From: Cryptomeria japonica
Taxonomy: Eukaryota > Streptophyta > Pinopsida > Cupressales > Cupressaceae
NCBI RefSeq assembly: GCF_030272615.1
Contig: NC_081410.1
Span: 224,247,415-224,311,414 of the forward strand
Direction: 5' to 3'
DNA length: 64,000 nucleotides
Below the pieces are notes generated by a model. It had not been told where the DNA came from. It ran no database searches and was given only the letters and a program-made list of their open reading frames with translations. Below are positions 10,936 through 23,514 of the stretch, piece by piece. Positions within the stretch are counted from its first letter, which is position 1, and each line of letters begins with the position of its first letter. The position numbers were made by a program, and so were the translations under genes.

Positions 10936-11900
10936 GAATTAATGTGCAAGCAGCGCGTTGGTTCAAAGAAAATTTGATGTCTAGGAGATACCAGTCCTGA
11001 ACTTGATTGATCATGAACTAGATGAAAAATGAGGTGTTTAGCTTGTTTCGAAGCGACGGAGCTGAATGAAGTCTAATTAAAGAAATACCATTCCCAAACT
11101 TGATTGAACTTAGGAACGATAGAAAACAAAGATACCGAACTTGAACTTGATTGATCAAGAAGCGGATCTTACTGATCTAGAACATGATTGATCTAGACAC
11201 GGCGAGTGATGATAAAAATCGATCTTGAACTTGATTGATCAAGATACGATGAGTGAAGATAAACTGTCTAGCTTGATCCAAAGTGATGAATAGTGAACAA
11301 CTGATTAGATTGAGTGTGATCAAAGATACTCTTTAAACCCTTGATTGAGTTTAAATGAATAATCAGCTTGATGAAAAGCGATCAAACTGATTAACGTTAA
11401 GAGATTGATTTAGATAAAAGACAAATATCAGCTTGATATGAAGTGATGAAACTGATATGCCCCTAGAGATTGATTTGATTTAAATGATTGAGAAATCTCA
11501 ACTTGATATAAAGCGATGAAGTTGAGATGCCTCTAGTGATGAGGATTTGATTGATTTTCTTTAGTTGAAAAAGATATTTTGCTTGACTTTCGATGAAGAT
11601 TTGAAAATTTTCTCGACATTTGAAGATGTAAGGTGGTAAGGTCACGAGTATGCTCCCTTGGGAGTGAAATCGAAAGATAGCGAGGGTACATGATGATAGG
11701 CAATCTTGAGCGATGATAAGTTGTTTTGAGCATAAATTGATTTAGAGGAATTTTTGAAAATTTGGTGTTGATTGATAAGAATTGAGTGCAAAGTTGATCG
11801 TAAAGTTGATGTGTAGAATGAAATTGAATTAAGATTCAACGTTGAAATTGAGTGAAATTTGAAGAAAGAATGAGCATTCGATGAAAAAGCACTAAGTGGT
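10936..11900 (-). repeat. Degenerate sub-repeats in the G1 3' untranslated region
   Basis: No gene. Related phrases recur, such as cttgattgatcaagaa, agcttgatnnaaagcgatgaa and agagattgatttgatt, at intervals of roughly 40-60 bp (for example around 11130, 11225, 11270, 11360, 11430 and 11500). Variable tandem repeats in the 3' untranslated region are a known feature of Tat/Ogre elements. Confidence 0.65.
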
Positions 11901-12701
11901 CCAAATTGTGAAATTGACTAGAAAAGTGATCTCGAATTTTGATTTCGGTCCTGAAAATGGAATCAGAACGGTTGAATTAGCTAAGGGTACAATTTTCATG
12001 TCCATCGGAGCAAGTTGAAAAATTAGGTTTTTGGCTATATATGGGACAAAAGTGTCATTTTCAATTCATTTTGACCCTCCAAAGTTTGAAAATTTAAAAA
12101 ACCTTCTGTGAGAAAAATGGTGGTCCCCACTCATCAGCATTGATTTGAGCACCAGAGATGTCATAACCGACCCCGAAACTACGAGCCAACGGTAAGTGAT
12201 CTATCTTAAGCCTCTTTATGTTTTTAATTTTGAATTCTTTTGTTCATTTTTCAAGTTTTTTGCATGTTTGGGGTCGGATCTTACGTTTTATCGTGCGAGA
12301 TAGGGTCATGTCTCGTATGAGTAACTGGTAAATTTTCTTTTGTCGTTTGGGACCATTAGATTTGTCATTTAGACCCTACCCTTGTGTCATACGACATGTC
12401 TTTTAAAAGACCATTTTGTCGTGCGAGGTCTTATAATTTGTCATTTGGGAATGTTTTATCGTACGAGAGCCATTCCTGACTCATATGAGATGCTGCCCTT
12501 TTGTGTTTTTTCATTCGGGAAACAGTGAGCATTTTTGAAGGTCTAAACTTGAAAATTTGATTTTGTACTTGACTTAGTTGGATTTGCGTGGTGTTTTATT
12601 TCTCGTCTTGGCTTATTCGGAATGTTTTCTGATGTTCGTTGTTGGGTATTTTGTAGGTTCAATTACCTCCTGTGCTCTTAAGATGTGTATATCCTGCCAG
12701 T
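11901..12701 (+). other. Noncoding stretch upstream of the antisense ORF, with TCGTACGA-like motifs
   Basis: No coding sequence. Six copies of a palindrome-like motif TCRTRYGAN lie at 12291-12299, 12313-12321, 12387-12395, 12419-12427, 12459-12467 and 12481-12489. The same motif class is scattered through the G1 leader at 50193-51830. It may hold the promoter of the antisense ORF (inference). Confidence 0.5.
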
Positions 12702-14550
12702 ATGGCATTGGTATGACATTTATCTGAGGTTGAGCAGGCTCAGGTTGATTTATGTGGTTTGACTCATCTTTTGAGATTACCTGATATCCGTGTTAATCAC
12801 GATATGCTTATAGAATTGGTTGAGGATTTTCACTCAGAGCATAACACATTTCATTTGCTAGTGGGGGGAGTTGACTATCACTCCTGAGGATGTGTATAGG
12901 ATCCTTCGTATCCCTTTTGTTGGGGTTAAGGTGGATTATGATACCGCACTGTTACCTGGATTACAGGTGGTTAGGCATGTCTTCAGGGATCTAGACATTT
13001 TGACCTGTTCTATCAGTTGGAAAATATTGATGAGCAGATACAGCGAGGAGTTTCTACTAGCGTGTGTTCTAGCAGGTTTCATTGGTTGTTTTCTGATGCT
13101 AGATAGAGGGCAATAGGGTTTCCAGTGTGGATGGGGTCAGATGATGGAGAGATTGGTTTAGACCCCTCAGAGACTTGGCTAGGGTTCTTGTATACTTGCT
13201 CACATGTATCGAGAGATGCATGAGATTGTGTACAAAGATGGTAGGAGCATGGCTATGAGTGTATATGTTTTATAGGTTTGGGCTTGGGAGCACCTTCCCA
13301 TTTATCGACCGGTGGTGGATGATAGTAGAGAGCTTGGGTAGCCGATCATGTACAAGTATGCCAGTTATATTACACAGCCCCATCTAGGCAAGATATATTT
13401 TTGGAGACGAAAGCTTGATGACCTGATAGCCATAGTATGGAGACCATACAAGGGCTTAGAGTCATGGGATGACTGGTGGCTGGTTCGCAGGGACCTTTTT
13501 GTTTTGTGCCCTCTCATTAGTAGATCACAAACCATTGTTGAGTGATTCATCATTTCACAGGTGATGAGACAGTATGGCCGGCCTCAGGGGATATCCTAGG
13601 AGTATACAACTTATGCATGTTATGCGGATGAGGAGAGACAAGGATGGTCTCCATGGTTATCCTATGCCTTGGATATGTAGGAGTTGATCGGTCTACAACG
13701 CCTTAGATGGGACTATATGGATGATGTGGAAGATACGAGGGTATTGCCCCAGTTCAAGGATTGGTTTCAACAGCATCCATTCCCTCGATTCACAGATCCA
13801 GTAGAGCAAGCTCTTCATATTGAGGATGTTGAGGATGATGCCCCTGCACTAACATAGGGATAAGGATAGGGCCAGAGGCAGGGATAGAGACAGAGAGTCG
13901 AGGCTCTGAGGTGGATAGGTGGTGATCCTAGTGCTAGTAGCAATAGGGTTCTAGCTAAGGGTGGACAACAGAGGGGTGAGGGCAGATCCCTAGGGCATCT
14001 AGGAGTGAGATTGGGTAGAGCTAAGGAGAAGCAAGCAACTTCGAGACAAGTCCATCAGTGGCGAGAGGAGCAGGGTGGTATGGGAGGTGGAGATGGGGGG
14101 GAGATCCTGCGAGAGAGTAGGGGACAGATGCAAGGTGGGCGATGAGAGCACGTCTCGTAGAGCTGTAGTCACAGTTGATAGTGGCTCAGACTCAGCTGGC
14201 AGAGCAAGACTGGCAGCTTGCAGAGGTGAGGGTTGAGTGAGATTGTCAGCTTACAGAGCTGAAAGAAAAGCGCGATTGGCAGCTGGCTGAGTTGAGAGCA
14301 GAGTGCGATCAACAGGTTGCAGTGATGAGAGTAGAGCGAGAGACCCTCCAGCAAGAGGTTTTGCATCAGAACAATAGGGCAGCCTACTAAGTTGCAGCAT
14401 ATAGCATGACAGTTCTAGTAGCACAGCAGGTGATCCCCTATTCATAGTATATGACACGTTTAGAGGGAGCTCGGGCACCTTGACAGGATCTTGGTCATCA
14501 GGCTGCTCCTCCTCCTCCACCAGGCAATGAGGGAGAGGCCCAGAGCTAGA
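12702..14550 (+). pseudogene. Antisense ORF of G1 with plant-mobile-domain-like sequence
   Basis: Read on the plus strand, against G1. The start MALV*HLSEVEQAQVDLCGL is followed by FHLLVGG, then after a one-base shift ELTITPEDVYRILRIP, which matches the PMD pattern FHLP.GE.T.TL.DV. Further on come VWAWEHLPIYRP (about 13275-13315) and YITQPHLGKIYFWRRKLDDLI, also PMD-like. A tail rich in Gly, Arg and Gln and a possible coiled segment follow. Many stops and frameshifts show it is dead. PMD ORFs are known in gypsy and Mutator-like elements and in host MAIN/MAIL genes. Here the position between integrase and 3' LTR in antisense fits a Tat additional ORF rather than a host gene. Confidence 0.7.
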
Positions 14551-14655
14551 TATTCTTTTTGTAGCTCAGATATTTTTTGTAGCCATGTGATTCTTGCTCC
14601 GATGGGAGTTTGTACATGTCATTAGACATCATTTTGTACTCCTAGACTTGATATG

Positions 14656-14683
<28 letters not shown>
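14656..14683. repeat. (TA)n microsatellite
   Basis: Uninterrupted TA repeat just after the end of the antisense ORF. Confidence 0.95.
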
Positions 14684-14687
<4 letters not shown>

Positions 14688-16300
14688 TCTGATTTGACTT
14701 CATTGTACTTGTGTTGATTGATTACGAGATGTTGTTCTATATGCTTTATTCTATATGTATGCATTTCTGATTTAGCATGAATGTATGTAATGCAAATGAT
14801 CATGAATGTCTATTGTTCTTTCTTTTCATATGCAAATAAATGAATGTGAATGAGTGAATAATGAAATGTATGAATCTATATTAAATGTTTATGTATGCAG
14901 CTAAACATCTAAAAAATACAAGTATTCGATCAGAGAAATGATGAAAAGAGACCACTTAGCTAAGAAATGATGACGCTTCCAACTCTCATTCAGAAAATAA
15001 AGAGATCATTGTTACCATACCAAAATCACTCTAAATTCACGAGATGCAGAATGAAATGCAAGATGAGATGCAATCCTAAACCTAGTCACTGGATTTTGAA
15101 AAGCTTAATTTTCATCATTGATCATTTTACAATTATAGAAGGAAAAATAGAGTTCATTTATTTGCATATGTAATATTAATTATCTTGTCCGCAATGACCC
15201 TTTTTTTGTTCATATCCTTGGATAGATTTCTCAGGGACCTGGATTGCATGATAAAGAAATTCCCTCAAAACATTGAAAGAAATGATAGGAACCTCCCTAT
15301 AGCATACAAATAAGAAGAGTCGAGGTATGTGTGGTGATTTCACCTTAATGTGAAGGCACTTATCACAGACACCCAACTGATTAGATGTTTTTAGATCATC
15401 AGAATCATTCCTACAAACAGAAAACAAAGAAAATATTATGCCCCCAATCCTTGCTCCTCTTAGTCAAGATAGACTTCCTTGAGTTACTCAGAGGGATAAT
15501 AATAAAAAACCAATATAAAGGACAACACACAAAGAAAATTTTCATGCATAGCGCAAACTGTTTAGTGATTGTTTTCCATTTTGTTGGTTTGCTTGTTTAC
15601 TCAATGATAAAACTCTTCAATAGTCAGGAGATAGGTGACTGACTCAGAGTGGATGACCAGGTTTCACTGACGTAAAGATGACTTGGTTGATACTGCTTAG
15701 GACATGTAATATGCTCTGTTGATTACCTAAGACTAGGACATTGATCAGTTTCAAGCCATGAGGGTTCCAACGAACCAGGATATCACAAAAGTGACTGAAA
15801 TAAGTACAAGTGAAAGCGAAGATGCAGGAATGCGAGAATGCCAACGTTGCATTGATAGATGGAGCACTTGAGTACAAGAGGCACCTATTTGCCAGGTTTT
15901 CACCCGTTTGGCAGAGATTCATATATTTTTTTACCAAGGTGTCTGTTTACCAGGTTTTCACCAAAGCATTTTCTCTCTTTTTTCCTTTTTTTTCTGTTGT
16001 TTTTGTTTTTCTCTCTTTTTTTTTCTTTTCTTCAGGACTTTTTCTGATTTTAAGAATTTTTTCAGGACATTTTCTGATTTTTAGGATTATTTTCAGGACT
16101 TTTTTCTGATTTTAAAGATTTTTTCAGGACTTTTTTGCTGTATAGGTTGCTGGAGCAGAGAATATTTAGGTGAAGAATTTCTTCAGATGGATGGTGTTGA
16201 TTGGTTCATGAAGCTGTTCTCCTTCCAATGTTGAGAGTTGATAGGCACTAGAGCCAAAAGCTGCAGAAATGATATAGGGACCCAGCCAGTTGGGTTCAAA
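14684..16300 (-). other. G1 stretch between integrase and antisense ORF, no clear gene
   Basis: AT-rich sequence with short ORFs on both strands that show no recognisable motif. At 15960-16140 a T-rich block carries the phrase ttttcaggacttttt several times, giving spurious Phe-rich ORFs. I see no confident gene here. Confidence 0.5.
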
Positions 16301-17560
16301 CTTCCCTTTGTTGTCTTGAAAATGTTGATTTTTTAGGATTTTCTCTTAGAACTAGATCACCAACCTGAAATTCTTTATGTCTAACCTTCTTGTTATATCC
16401 TTTGGACATTCTTTTCTAATACACTCTGAGATGATCAAACGCCACTTGCCGATGCTCATCCAACAATTCAAGCTCTTGCAATCTAGATATTCTATGATCT
16501 TCATCAGTAACAAGACCTTGCAAAGAAACTCTTAGAGATGGTATTTCCACTTCAATAGGTAATACTGCTTTAGACCCATACACTAGAGAAAAAGGTGTAG
16601 CCCTAGTAGGTGTTCTGATACTTGTTCTATAAGCCCACAAGGTAGGATTGAGCTATAGATGCCAATCCTTCCCAGATTTATTCACCGTTCTGTGCAAGAT
16701 AGTCAGTAGGTTTTTGTTAGATGCCTCTGCTTGTCCATTACCTTGAGGGTAATATACTGATGACCGGTGTTATTTTATTTTGAATTTCTCACAGAGTTCG
16801 TCTAGATCTTTTTTCTTGAACTGTCCTCCATTGTCAGTTATAATGGATGAAGGTATACCATACGTGCAGATGATATAATTAAGAATAAACAGAGCTACTT
16901 TTTTGTCAGTTCCTTTGATGAGAAGAACCACTTCTACCCACTTAGTGAAGTACTCAGTAGCAATGATAATAAATTTGTGTCTGTTAGATGATGTAGGATA
17001 TATTTGGCCAATTAGATCAAATGCCCACTACTGGAAGGGCCAGCGTCTCACAAAGGGTATGATATCCCTTGCTGGAGCGGGTATAAGGTGCCCATGCAAC
17101 TAACACTTTTCATAGGTTTTAGCAAATTTTATAGTTTCTTTCTCCATGTCTAGCCAATAGTAGCTAGCCTTTAGTAGATTTCATGCTAAAGTTAGACCGT
17201 TTGAATGGGATCCACAAACACCTTCATGAACCTCAGATAATGTGTGTTGGGACTCCTCAGTTTTTAGGTATCTAAGAAAAGTATTATCTAAACCTCACCT
17301 GAATAGGTCGTTAGCAATAATGATGTACCATGACGCATTTCAAATTAGGTTCCTTTTTTCATTTCGAGAAAGATTAGCAGGGACAACTTGGTCACGCAGG
17401 TAAGAGTAATTGTGGCTATAATGAGATGAGTCATGTCCAATAATAGAACAGACCATCTGGGACTCGAGATAATCATAGGCAGGATAATTTAACTCTTCCA
17501 CCAAGAGTTCAAAGTGAAAATTAGACTCCTGTAGCTATGGTATGGATGCCAAAGTGGCCA
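16301..17560 (-). pseudogene. pol: G1 integrase
   Basis: Integrase inserts the DNA copy into host DNA. On the minus strand the zinc-binding end shows YEKC*LHGHLIPAP. The DDE core has the first aspartate in WAFDLIGQI (about 17010-17036), the second in ITDNGGQF (about 16825-16850) and the glutamate in YYPQGNGQAEASNK (about 16720-16760), so the triad is complete. The C-terminal part TSIRTPTRATPFSLVYGSKA and KGYNKKVRHKEFQVGDLVLR follows. Stops interrupt it in at least four places, so no full product is possible. Confidence 0.85.
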
Positions 17561-17675
17561 TTGCATTCGCTGCTCTATTTTCTATTCTGGGGATCTGCTG
17601 AAATGATACGAAGGTAAAGTGTTTCTTGAGATCATCCACCATTTTCTTATAAGGCATCGGTTTCTCATCTCTTGT

Positions 17676-17939
17676 CTAATATAGGTCATTGATTTGGTTG
17701 ATGATGAGTTGAGAATCTCCATAGACATGTAATTCAACAATCTTCCACTCGATGGCCAGCTTGATCCCGTTTACCAAAGCTTCATATTCTACAATGTTGT
17801 TTGTGCAAGGGAAAAGAATCTTGTAAGCTTTCAGAATTGAACATTTTTGAGGAGTAATAAAAAGTATTCCGACACCAAAACCATGTTGAGTGAAAGACCC
17901 ATCAAAGAACATCTTCCATGATTGTTTAGTAAGGTGCAT
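17676..17939 (-). pseudogene. pol: G1 second (archaeal-like) RNase H
   Basis: The sequence WKMFFDGSFTQHGFGVGILF, then NNIVEYEALVNGIKLAIE and LHVYGDSQLIINQI give the D-E-D active-site residues of an RNase H of the archaeal-like type. Position after the RT-linked RNase H and before integrase is the hallmark of Tat-group gypsy elements. The open stretch is 87 codons; a stop follows NDLY. It probably supplied the RNase H activity once the first domain weakened, as proposed for dual-RNase-H elements. Confidence 0.85.
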
Positions 17940-18017
17940 GATTGATTCATCTAGGAATTCTATATGCTGAGGTTGACTATCTTCAAGTGGACCATCAACA
18001 AGTTGGTCTGCAATAAC

Positions 18018-18281
18018 CTATCCTTTGATGACCTTACGTTCCACATATTTGATATTAAATTCCGTAAGAACCATGACCCATTTGGCCAGTCTCCTTGTAA
18101 GCGTTTCTTTACTAAGAAGATATTTGAGCAGATCAATCTTGGCTACCAGCTTAATAGAGTGTGCTAACATATAGTGCCTTAATTTTTGTGATGCAAAGAC
18201 CAATGCCAAGCATTCTTTCTCTATTATAGTGTAGTTCATTTCATATGACACCAATGTTCTACTGATATAATACATAGCTCG
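18018..18281 (-). pseudogene. pol: G1 RT-linked RNase H
   Basis: Reads YYISRTLVSYEMNYTIIEKECLALVFA and LRHYM, the standard gypsy RNase H segment after RT, then LTEFNIKY. It follows the RT ORF after one stop in DDNKK*RAMYYISR. A stop after KVIKG separates it from the second RNase H. Confidence 0.83.
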
Positions 18282-19456
18282 TTACTTTTTATTGTCATCT
18301 TGTTGTGCCAGAAGTGCCCCTAGTGAAGTATCTATAGCTAATATGTATAGGATTAGTGGCTTACCTTGAATTGGTGGCATTAATATGGGTGAATTAGAAA
18401 GATATTCTTTTATTTGTTGTAAATATTGTTCATAATCTTTATCCCAGTTGTATTGAACTCCTTTCCTTAATACCTTCATGAAGGGTTGAGCTTTGTCTAC
18501 TAGTTGAGATATAAAGCGCCTTATTGACTGAAGATGGCCTTGTAAACTTCTCATTTGACTGATATTCTTGGGCGGAGGCATTTCCATTATAGCTTGGACC
18601 TTTTCAGGGTCAACCTCAATTCCTTTTTTTGAAATTATGTAACCAAGCAATTTTCTTGATGTTACTCCAAATTCCAACTTTTTAGGATTTAATCGGAGCT
18701 TGAATCTTTCCATTCTATCCAATATGAGGCCTAGTTCTTGAATATTCATAGATCTCTTCATGGTTTTTACAAGGGTGTCATCAACATAATATTCCATGTT
18801 TTTATGTATCATATCATGGAAGATAGTGGTTACCGCTCTTTGGTAAGTGGCTCCTGCATTCTTTAACCCAAACAACATAACATTCCAATAGAAGGTTCCC
18901 CATGCACACATGAAAGATGTCTTTTCTTGATCTTCAGGTGCTATCTTGATCTGATTGTAACCAGAGAAGCCATCCATTAATGAATACATCTCATATCCAA
19001 AAGTCATATCTACTATCATGTCAATGTTGGGCAATGGAAAATCATCTTTTGTACATGCTTTGTTGAGATCCCTGAAGTTTGTGCAAACTCTAATAGATTT
19101 GTCTACCTTTGTTATAGGTACTATGTTTGATATCCATTCTGTGTAGTCTATAGCTCTGATAAATCTAGCTTTTAGACATTTCTCTAGTTCAGCCTTGACT
19201 AGAAGTGCCACATGAGGATGCATTTTATAGAGTTTTTGCTTGACTAGTTTAACCCTGGTGTAATAGAGAGATGATGCATGATGAGATCAGGATATAGTCC
19301 TGGCATATCTGAGTATGTCCATGCAAAGTTGATCTTCTTTTCTAAAAAAAGATTGCTGAAATATTTTAACTCTTCTGCTGATAGTGATTGAGCTAAATGA
19401 ATGATATGTGGTATTTCTTGACTCCCAATGTTCATTGGTTGAGTTGGCTCGATCAA
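18282..19456 (-). pseudogene. pol: G1 reverse transcriptase
   Basis: The N-terminal lead INFAWTYSDMPGLYPDLIMHH (19244-19456) is followed after a stop or shift by 313 open codons. Seen in order are VPITKVDKSIRVCTNFRDLN, DDFPLPNID, YSLMDGFSGYNQI, TSFMCAWGTFYWNVMLFGLKNA, MEYYVDDTLV (catalytic YVDD, about 18790), NPKKLEFGV and LGYIISKKGIEVDP. All are standard gypsy RT blocks, and the metal-binding aspartates are in place. This is the best-kept part of G1. Confidence 0.92.
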
Positions 19457-21423
19457 TATAGAAGACCTCTCCTAGAAATGACTTGGTAGCATATCAAGTA
19501 TCTCACCTTCATGCACCTCAGAGAGGTTTTCACCCTTAGGTGTGTCCTTTATTTTATATTTTTTTAGATTTTGACACCACCATAATGTGGTTTTCGCCAT
19601 TAGGTTTTTTATTTTTATTTTTCTTATTTTTGCGACTAAGATACTTGATATCTGTTTCAGTCCTATTTTCACTCTATTCACTGGTGGAAGAGTTCATGGG
19701 TTCAACTGCATTGAGATAATAGGCTAACATATAGTCATTGGCAAAAGTAGGTACATTCAAGGGTTGGTTATAAAGGGTACAATCAATCAGTTTCAGATGC
19801 ATTAAGGATAAGGTTGGAATAGGCTCAAGGGAGTTCATGGTACTATCATGATGGCTTCAGACCGACCAGTCGAGTTCCAGAAGACTACCTTGCATATGTG
19901 TCTCGAGACTAGGAAGAGTTATGACATGATTATCGAAATTCATGTTAGTAGTTATTGGACCTAACCCAACTAACCTACTTCTAGCATCATCAACTACTTC
20001 AGACTGGATTACATACCGTGGTGTGATAGTAACAGGGTCAGCAAATAGCATCTCAATATTCATGACAGAGTAGTCATAATGTGTTGTTGAATAATCATTG
20101 TTATAAATAGAGCTCCTATCTGAGTTATCAGAGTCATAAGATGAAGTTTCTGACTCGTCTTCATGTGGCTGAGTAAAGGTATATATAGTCTCAATACCCA
20201 CATCTTTGATGCTGCAAGTTCCTTCGTTATTTGGTTCATTGATTACCTGAATTTGAAACACTTGTGAACATAGCTTTGATGGTTCTATTAATCCCTATCG
20301 TCTATTCCATTCAACTTCCTCTGGACTGATGACTAGTTCTATTTCTGTAGCTTCTAATTCTTCTTTTTTAGTTCCATACCTAATTTGTCCTATCTCATTA
20401 GAGGGAGAGTTATTAGGTGAACAAATTGTTTGCATCCTTTCTTCCTCCACCTATTGTTCATAGTCTTGTCTTTTTAGTCTAATTTCTTCTATTTCCTTTT
20501 GCATTTTTAGGCGTATCAGCTCTTGTGCATCATTTGTGATATCACTAGATTCTTGAGGGGTTTTTTAATAGATGCATCTGAGAGTGGTTAGGACCCCATT
20601 CATACTCATTTGAATCAGTTTCTAAATCATCTACTTGTTGTCTGCTAGTATATATGACCAGAATGTTCAGCAGTGCAAACAATTCTCCGATTCTGTATAC
20701 TTTGTCTCTCATATCCTTTGGGACTTCTACTTCTTGTGGTATTATAGCCGATATAACTGGAACTTGATTACCATCTGTTTCCTCTCTCTAGGTGGGCAAT
20801 TCTTTTTGTTCATCGTCACACTCTTCCTGAGTTTGTTGAGTATTAATTTCTTGTGTTGTTAACGATAGTACCTTTTTCTTCCACTTACGTTGATGGTGGG
20901 ATGTGTGCTTCTGATATGATGTCTTTCTTGGATCATATCCCAGTCCAACTTTATCATTGGTAGACTTAGTTTGTAACTGAATAGGTTCAATAATACCTTT
21001 TTAACGTTTGCCTAGAGGACCAGTACCTATATATCCCATGCGTTGAAGCATCTTATAGCCTGGACCATATTGTGTTGGAGAAATATCACAATGTCATATT
21101 TCTTTGTTTACACTTTCTTCTTTGAAAAGTGATTAGAGAACATCATCCTCTTCTATTTCACCTGCAAGAGAAGTAGAGGACTGTATAAAGAGACCATCAT
21201 ACATGACTTTCAGAGTTAATGTTTGTAGCTTCATAACCTCTGATGGTTTTCTCGACTATCTTGGTGATGGAGGAAGAGACATTAGTGAGAGTATAGGCTC
21301 TATCTTGTAGCCATCTATGCTAGTGTTTGTGATTTTCAATTTCTTTTCTAAATCTTTCAGCAAAGATTCTGAACTTTCAGCTATAGAGGCTATTCTATTA
21401 TGAGGAACAAAAGCATCAACACT
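19457..21423 (-). pseudogene. pol: G1 linker between protease and RT
   Basis: A long weakly conserved stretch on the minus strand. The clearest open part (19857-20261) is rich in Ser, Asp, Glu and Tyr (SSYDSDNSDRSSIYNND). Such acidic linkers separate protease and RT in Tat elements. Many stops are present and I recognise no enzyme domain. Confidence 0.5.
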
Positions 21424-21810
21424 CTATGTTAATGCATTATAGGTATAACTTGTATCGGCAGGAACACTGACTTCAACTCCATTATAAGGAAATTTAAGGC
21501 ATTGATGATATGTAGATGGTACTGCTTTCATTTCATGAATCCATGGCCTGCCCAGTAAGATGTTGTATGAAAGATGAAGATCCAAGACTTGAAAAATGAC
21601 ATCTCTTTCCACAGGTCCTACTCTAATTGGTAATAGTACCAGACCCTTAGAGGTTCTTTCTTGTTCATCATAAGCCTTGATTGTTATTTTCTTTGTTGGG
21701 TCAATAACATTCTCAGAAAATCCCAGCTGTGTCAGTAGATTGTAGGTACAAATATTCAACCCAGCGCCTCCATCTATCAAAACACATTTAACACGGTGTT
21801 TATGGATCAT
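21424..21810 (-). pseudogene. pol: G1 protease
   Basis: Retropepsin-like aspartic protease. VKCVLIDGGAGLNICTYNLL carries the active-site region as D-G-G-A instead of the usual D-S/T-G-A. It is followed by FQVLDLHLSYNILLGRPWIHEM, the flap and second-loop region typical of gypsy proteases. 128 codons are open. The active-site change may have inactivated it. Confidence 0.85.
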
Positions 21811-23509
21811 GGCTTCAATGTGTAATCGCTAGTTATGTGGGTGACTCAGTGAGTTATCATCTTCTTTAGATAAAGTGAGGTAATGAGGTGAGGTCAAGTG
21901 ACCCACCTAGATTGAAACCGATCTACGTCTAAATCTTTAGGGGCACTGGTGGTAAATAGAGCCTTGTCCAGGACCTCTCTATGAGTAGAAGAGATCTTAA
22001 GCAGTTCCAAAATGGAGATTTGAGCATTGGTTCTCTTTAATTGTTCGACAATACTATAACCAGGAGAAGATGATGAAGCTAGTTGTTTTGATTTGGCCAT
22101 GATTGTGTCTATTTGTCTATATGGTAGATTTGATGTTGTTTGATCGGAAGTTGAGGAACTAGCTCCTGGGAGAGTAATCTTCCTTTGAGCGCGAGTCACG
22201 ACATTAGCAGTTTGTGCTTGACTTTGGTGATCCTAGACTATGATCACATTGCAATATTCAGTTTGAGTAGATTCAATCATGTTGATCACATTATCATTGT
22301 TAGTGTAGGTATAATTGACTCTAGTTCCTCCCTTGGATTCTGAGGAATCTCCTTAAGCATAAGTCGGTAAGGGATCTTTAAAGGCCTTATGATCAACATT
22401 AGTCACGTGATTTCCAACAATGATCTTTCTTGCGTCAATGAGATCTTGGATTTGATGTCGGAGTTTCATACAGTTGTTTATGTTATGTCCCTTGTTCCGA
22501 TGGTAGTCAGAATATTCATTTTCTCTCCACCATTTGGTTCTAATTTCTAGGTCATATGGTCTAGAATTGTCTAGCAATGTTATCAGATTATTTGCCAATA
22601 AGGTTTTGAAAGCTAATTCATATGAATCATCTAGAGGAGTAAAATCCCGCTTAGGCTTTGAAATCCAAGGCTTTTCTTTAAACCATTCTCTTGTTTTCTT
22701 TGGGGGATTTCTGCCGCAGTTTCAGCTACCTTGAGTGCTTGCGTGCCACTGGCCAAGTTAAATATTGTGGATTTTATTTTTGCTTGGATAGTATCTACCA
22801 CTCCATCACTAACAACATTTCTATTGTTATCTTTGTCGTATTTCTAGTACTTTCTCTTTTCTTTAGAGCTAGAACCTTGCAATATTTCTTTCCAAAGCGA
22901 TATATCTCCCTTTTTTATAAGCACATCTTCCATTCTGAGGGCATTATCTACCATTTTGTTGAATGAAGGATGTACTTGCATCTGGACATTGTACTTTAAT
23001 TCAGGGATTAGATTGTTGACAAAGATAACCATTTTCTCAAGATCTAGGATAGTCCATGAATATCTAGAGAACATCTTTCTCCATCGTTGGGGAAAAGTGA
23101 GAAAGGGTTCTCCTGTCTTTTGTTTGGTATTGCAAAGCTCTATCATAGTCACAAGATGTCAAATGTTTTATGAGTATTGTTGTAAAAATAGTTGGATTAG
23201 TTCTTCAAACATTTTTATTCCTTTGGGTAGACTTGAGAACCATTCCATTGCTTAACCCCCTAAAATCCTTGGGAAAAGGTGCATGAGGTACTTTTGATCG
23301 TGCATGAACTCCATATAGGCGGCACAAAAATCTCTGACATGATCTTGAGGATCTGAGGTACCATCATATTTGTCAAATTTTGGGATCTCAACTCATGAAG
23401 GAAATTAAGGCATGTAAAGGTTTTTGTCAAATGGGAATGGGCATATTGTGTCTGGAGAATATTGTTTTGGCGTTTTATCTTTGTTTTGTAGTTTTGTAAC
23501 CGTAGTTTG
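21811..23509 (-). pseudogene. gag: G1 gag, main part
   Basis: Minus strand. The retrotransposon gag domain is seen as FDKYDGTSDPQDHVRDFCAAY, then AMEWFSSLPKGI, then ELCNTKQKTGEPFLTFPQRW and KMVDNALRMEDVLIKKG (22844-23152). A degenerate zinc finger follows (EYSDYHRNKGHNINNC, first cysteine lost). The C-terminal lead to protease reads ILELLKISSTHREVLDKAL (21894-22199). Stops and frame changes are frequent. The start of gag lies at 28329-28641, beyond S; removing S restores the frame through TLQTTVTKLQNKD. Confidence 0.85.
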
Positions 23510-23514
23510 TAATG
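23510..23514. repeat. Target site duplication of S, left copy (TAATG)
   Basis: Identical to 28324-28328 and directly adjacent to the TG end of S. Confidence 0.87.

Noticed and set aside
12871-13116. Short plus-strand ORF as an independent host gene
   Set aside because: It is part of a longer decayed PMD-like ORF inside G1, bounded by the G1 integrase and LTR.
15810-16109. Phe-rich ORF
   Set aside because: Product of poly-T and ttttcagga repeats.
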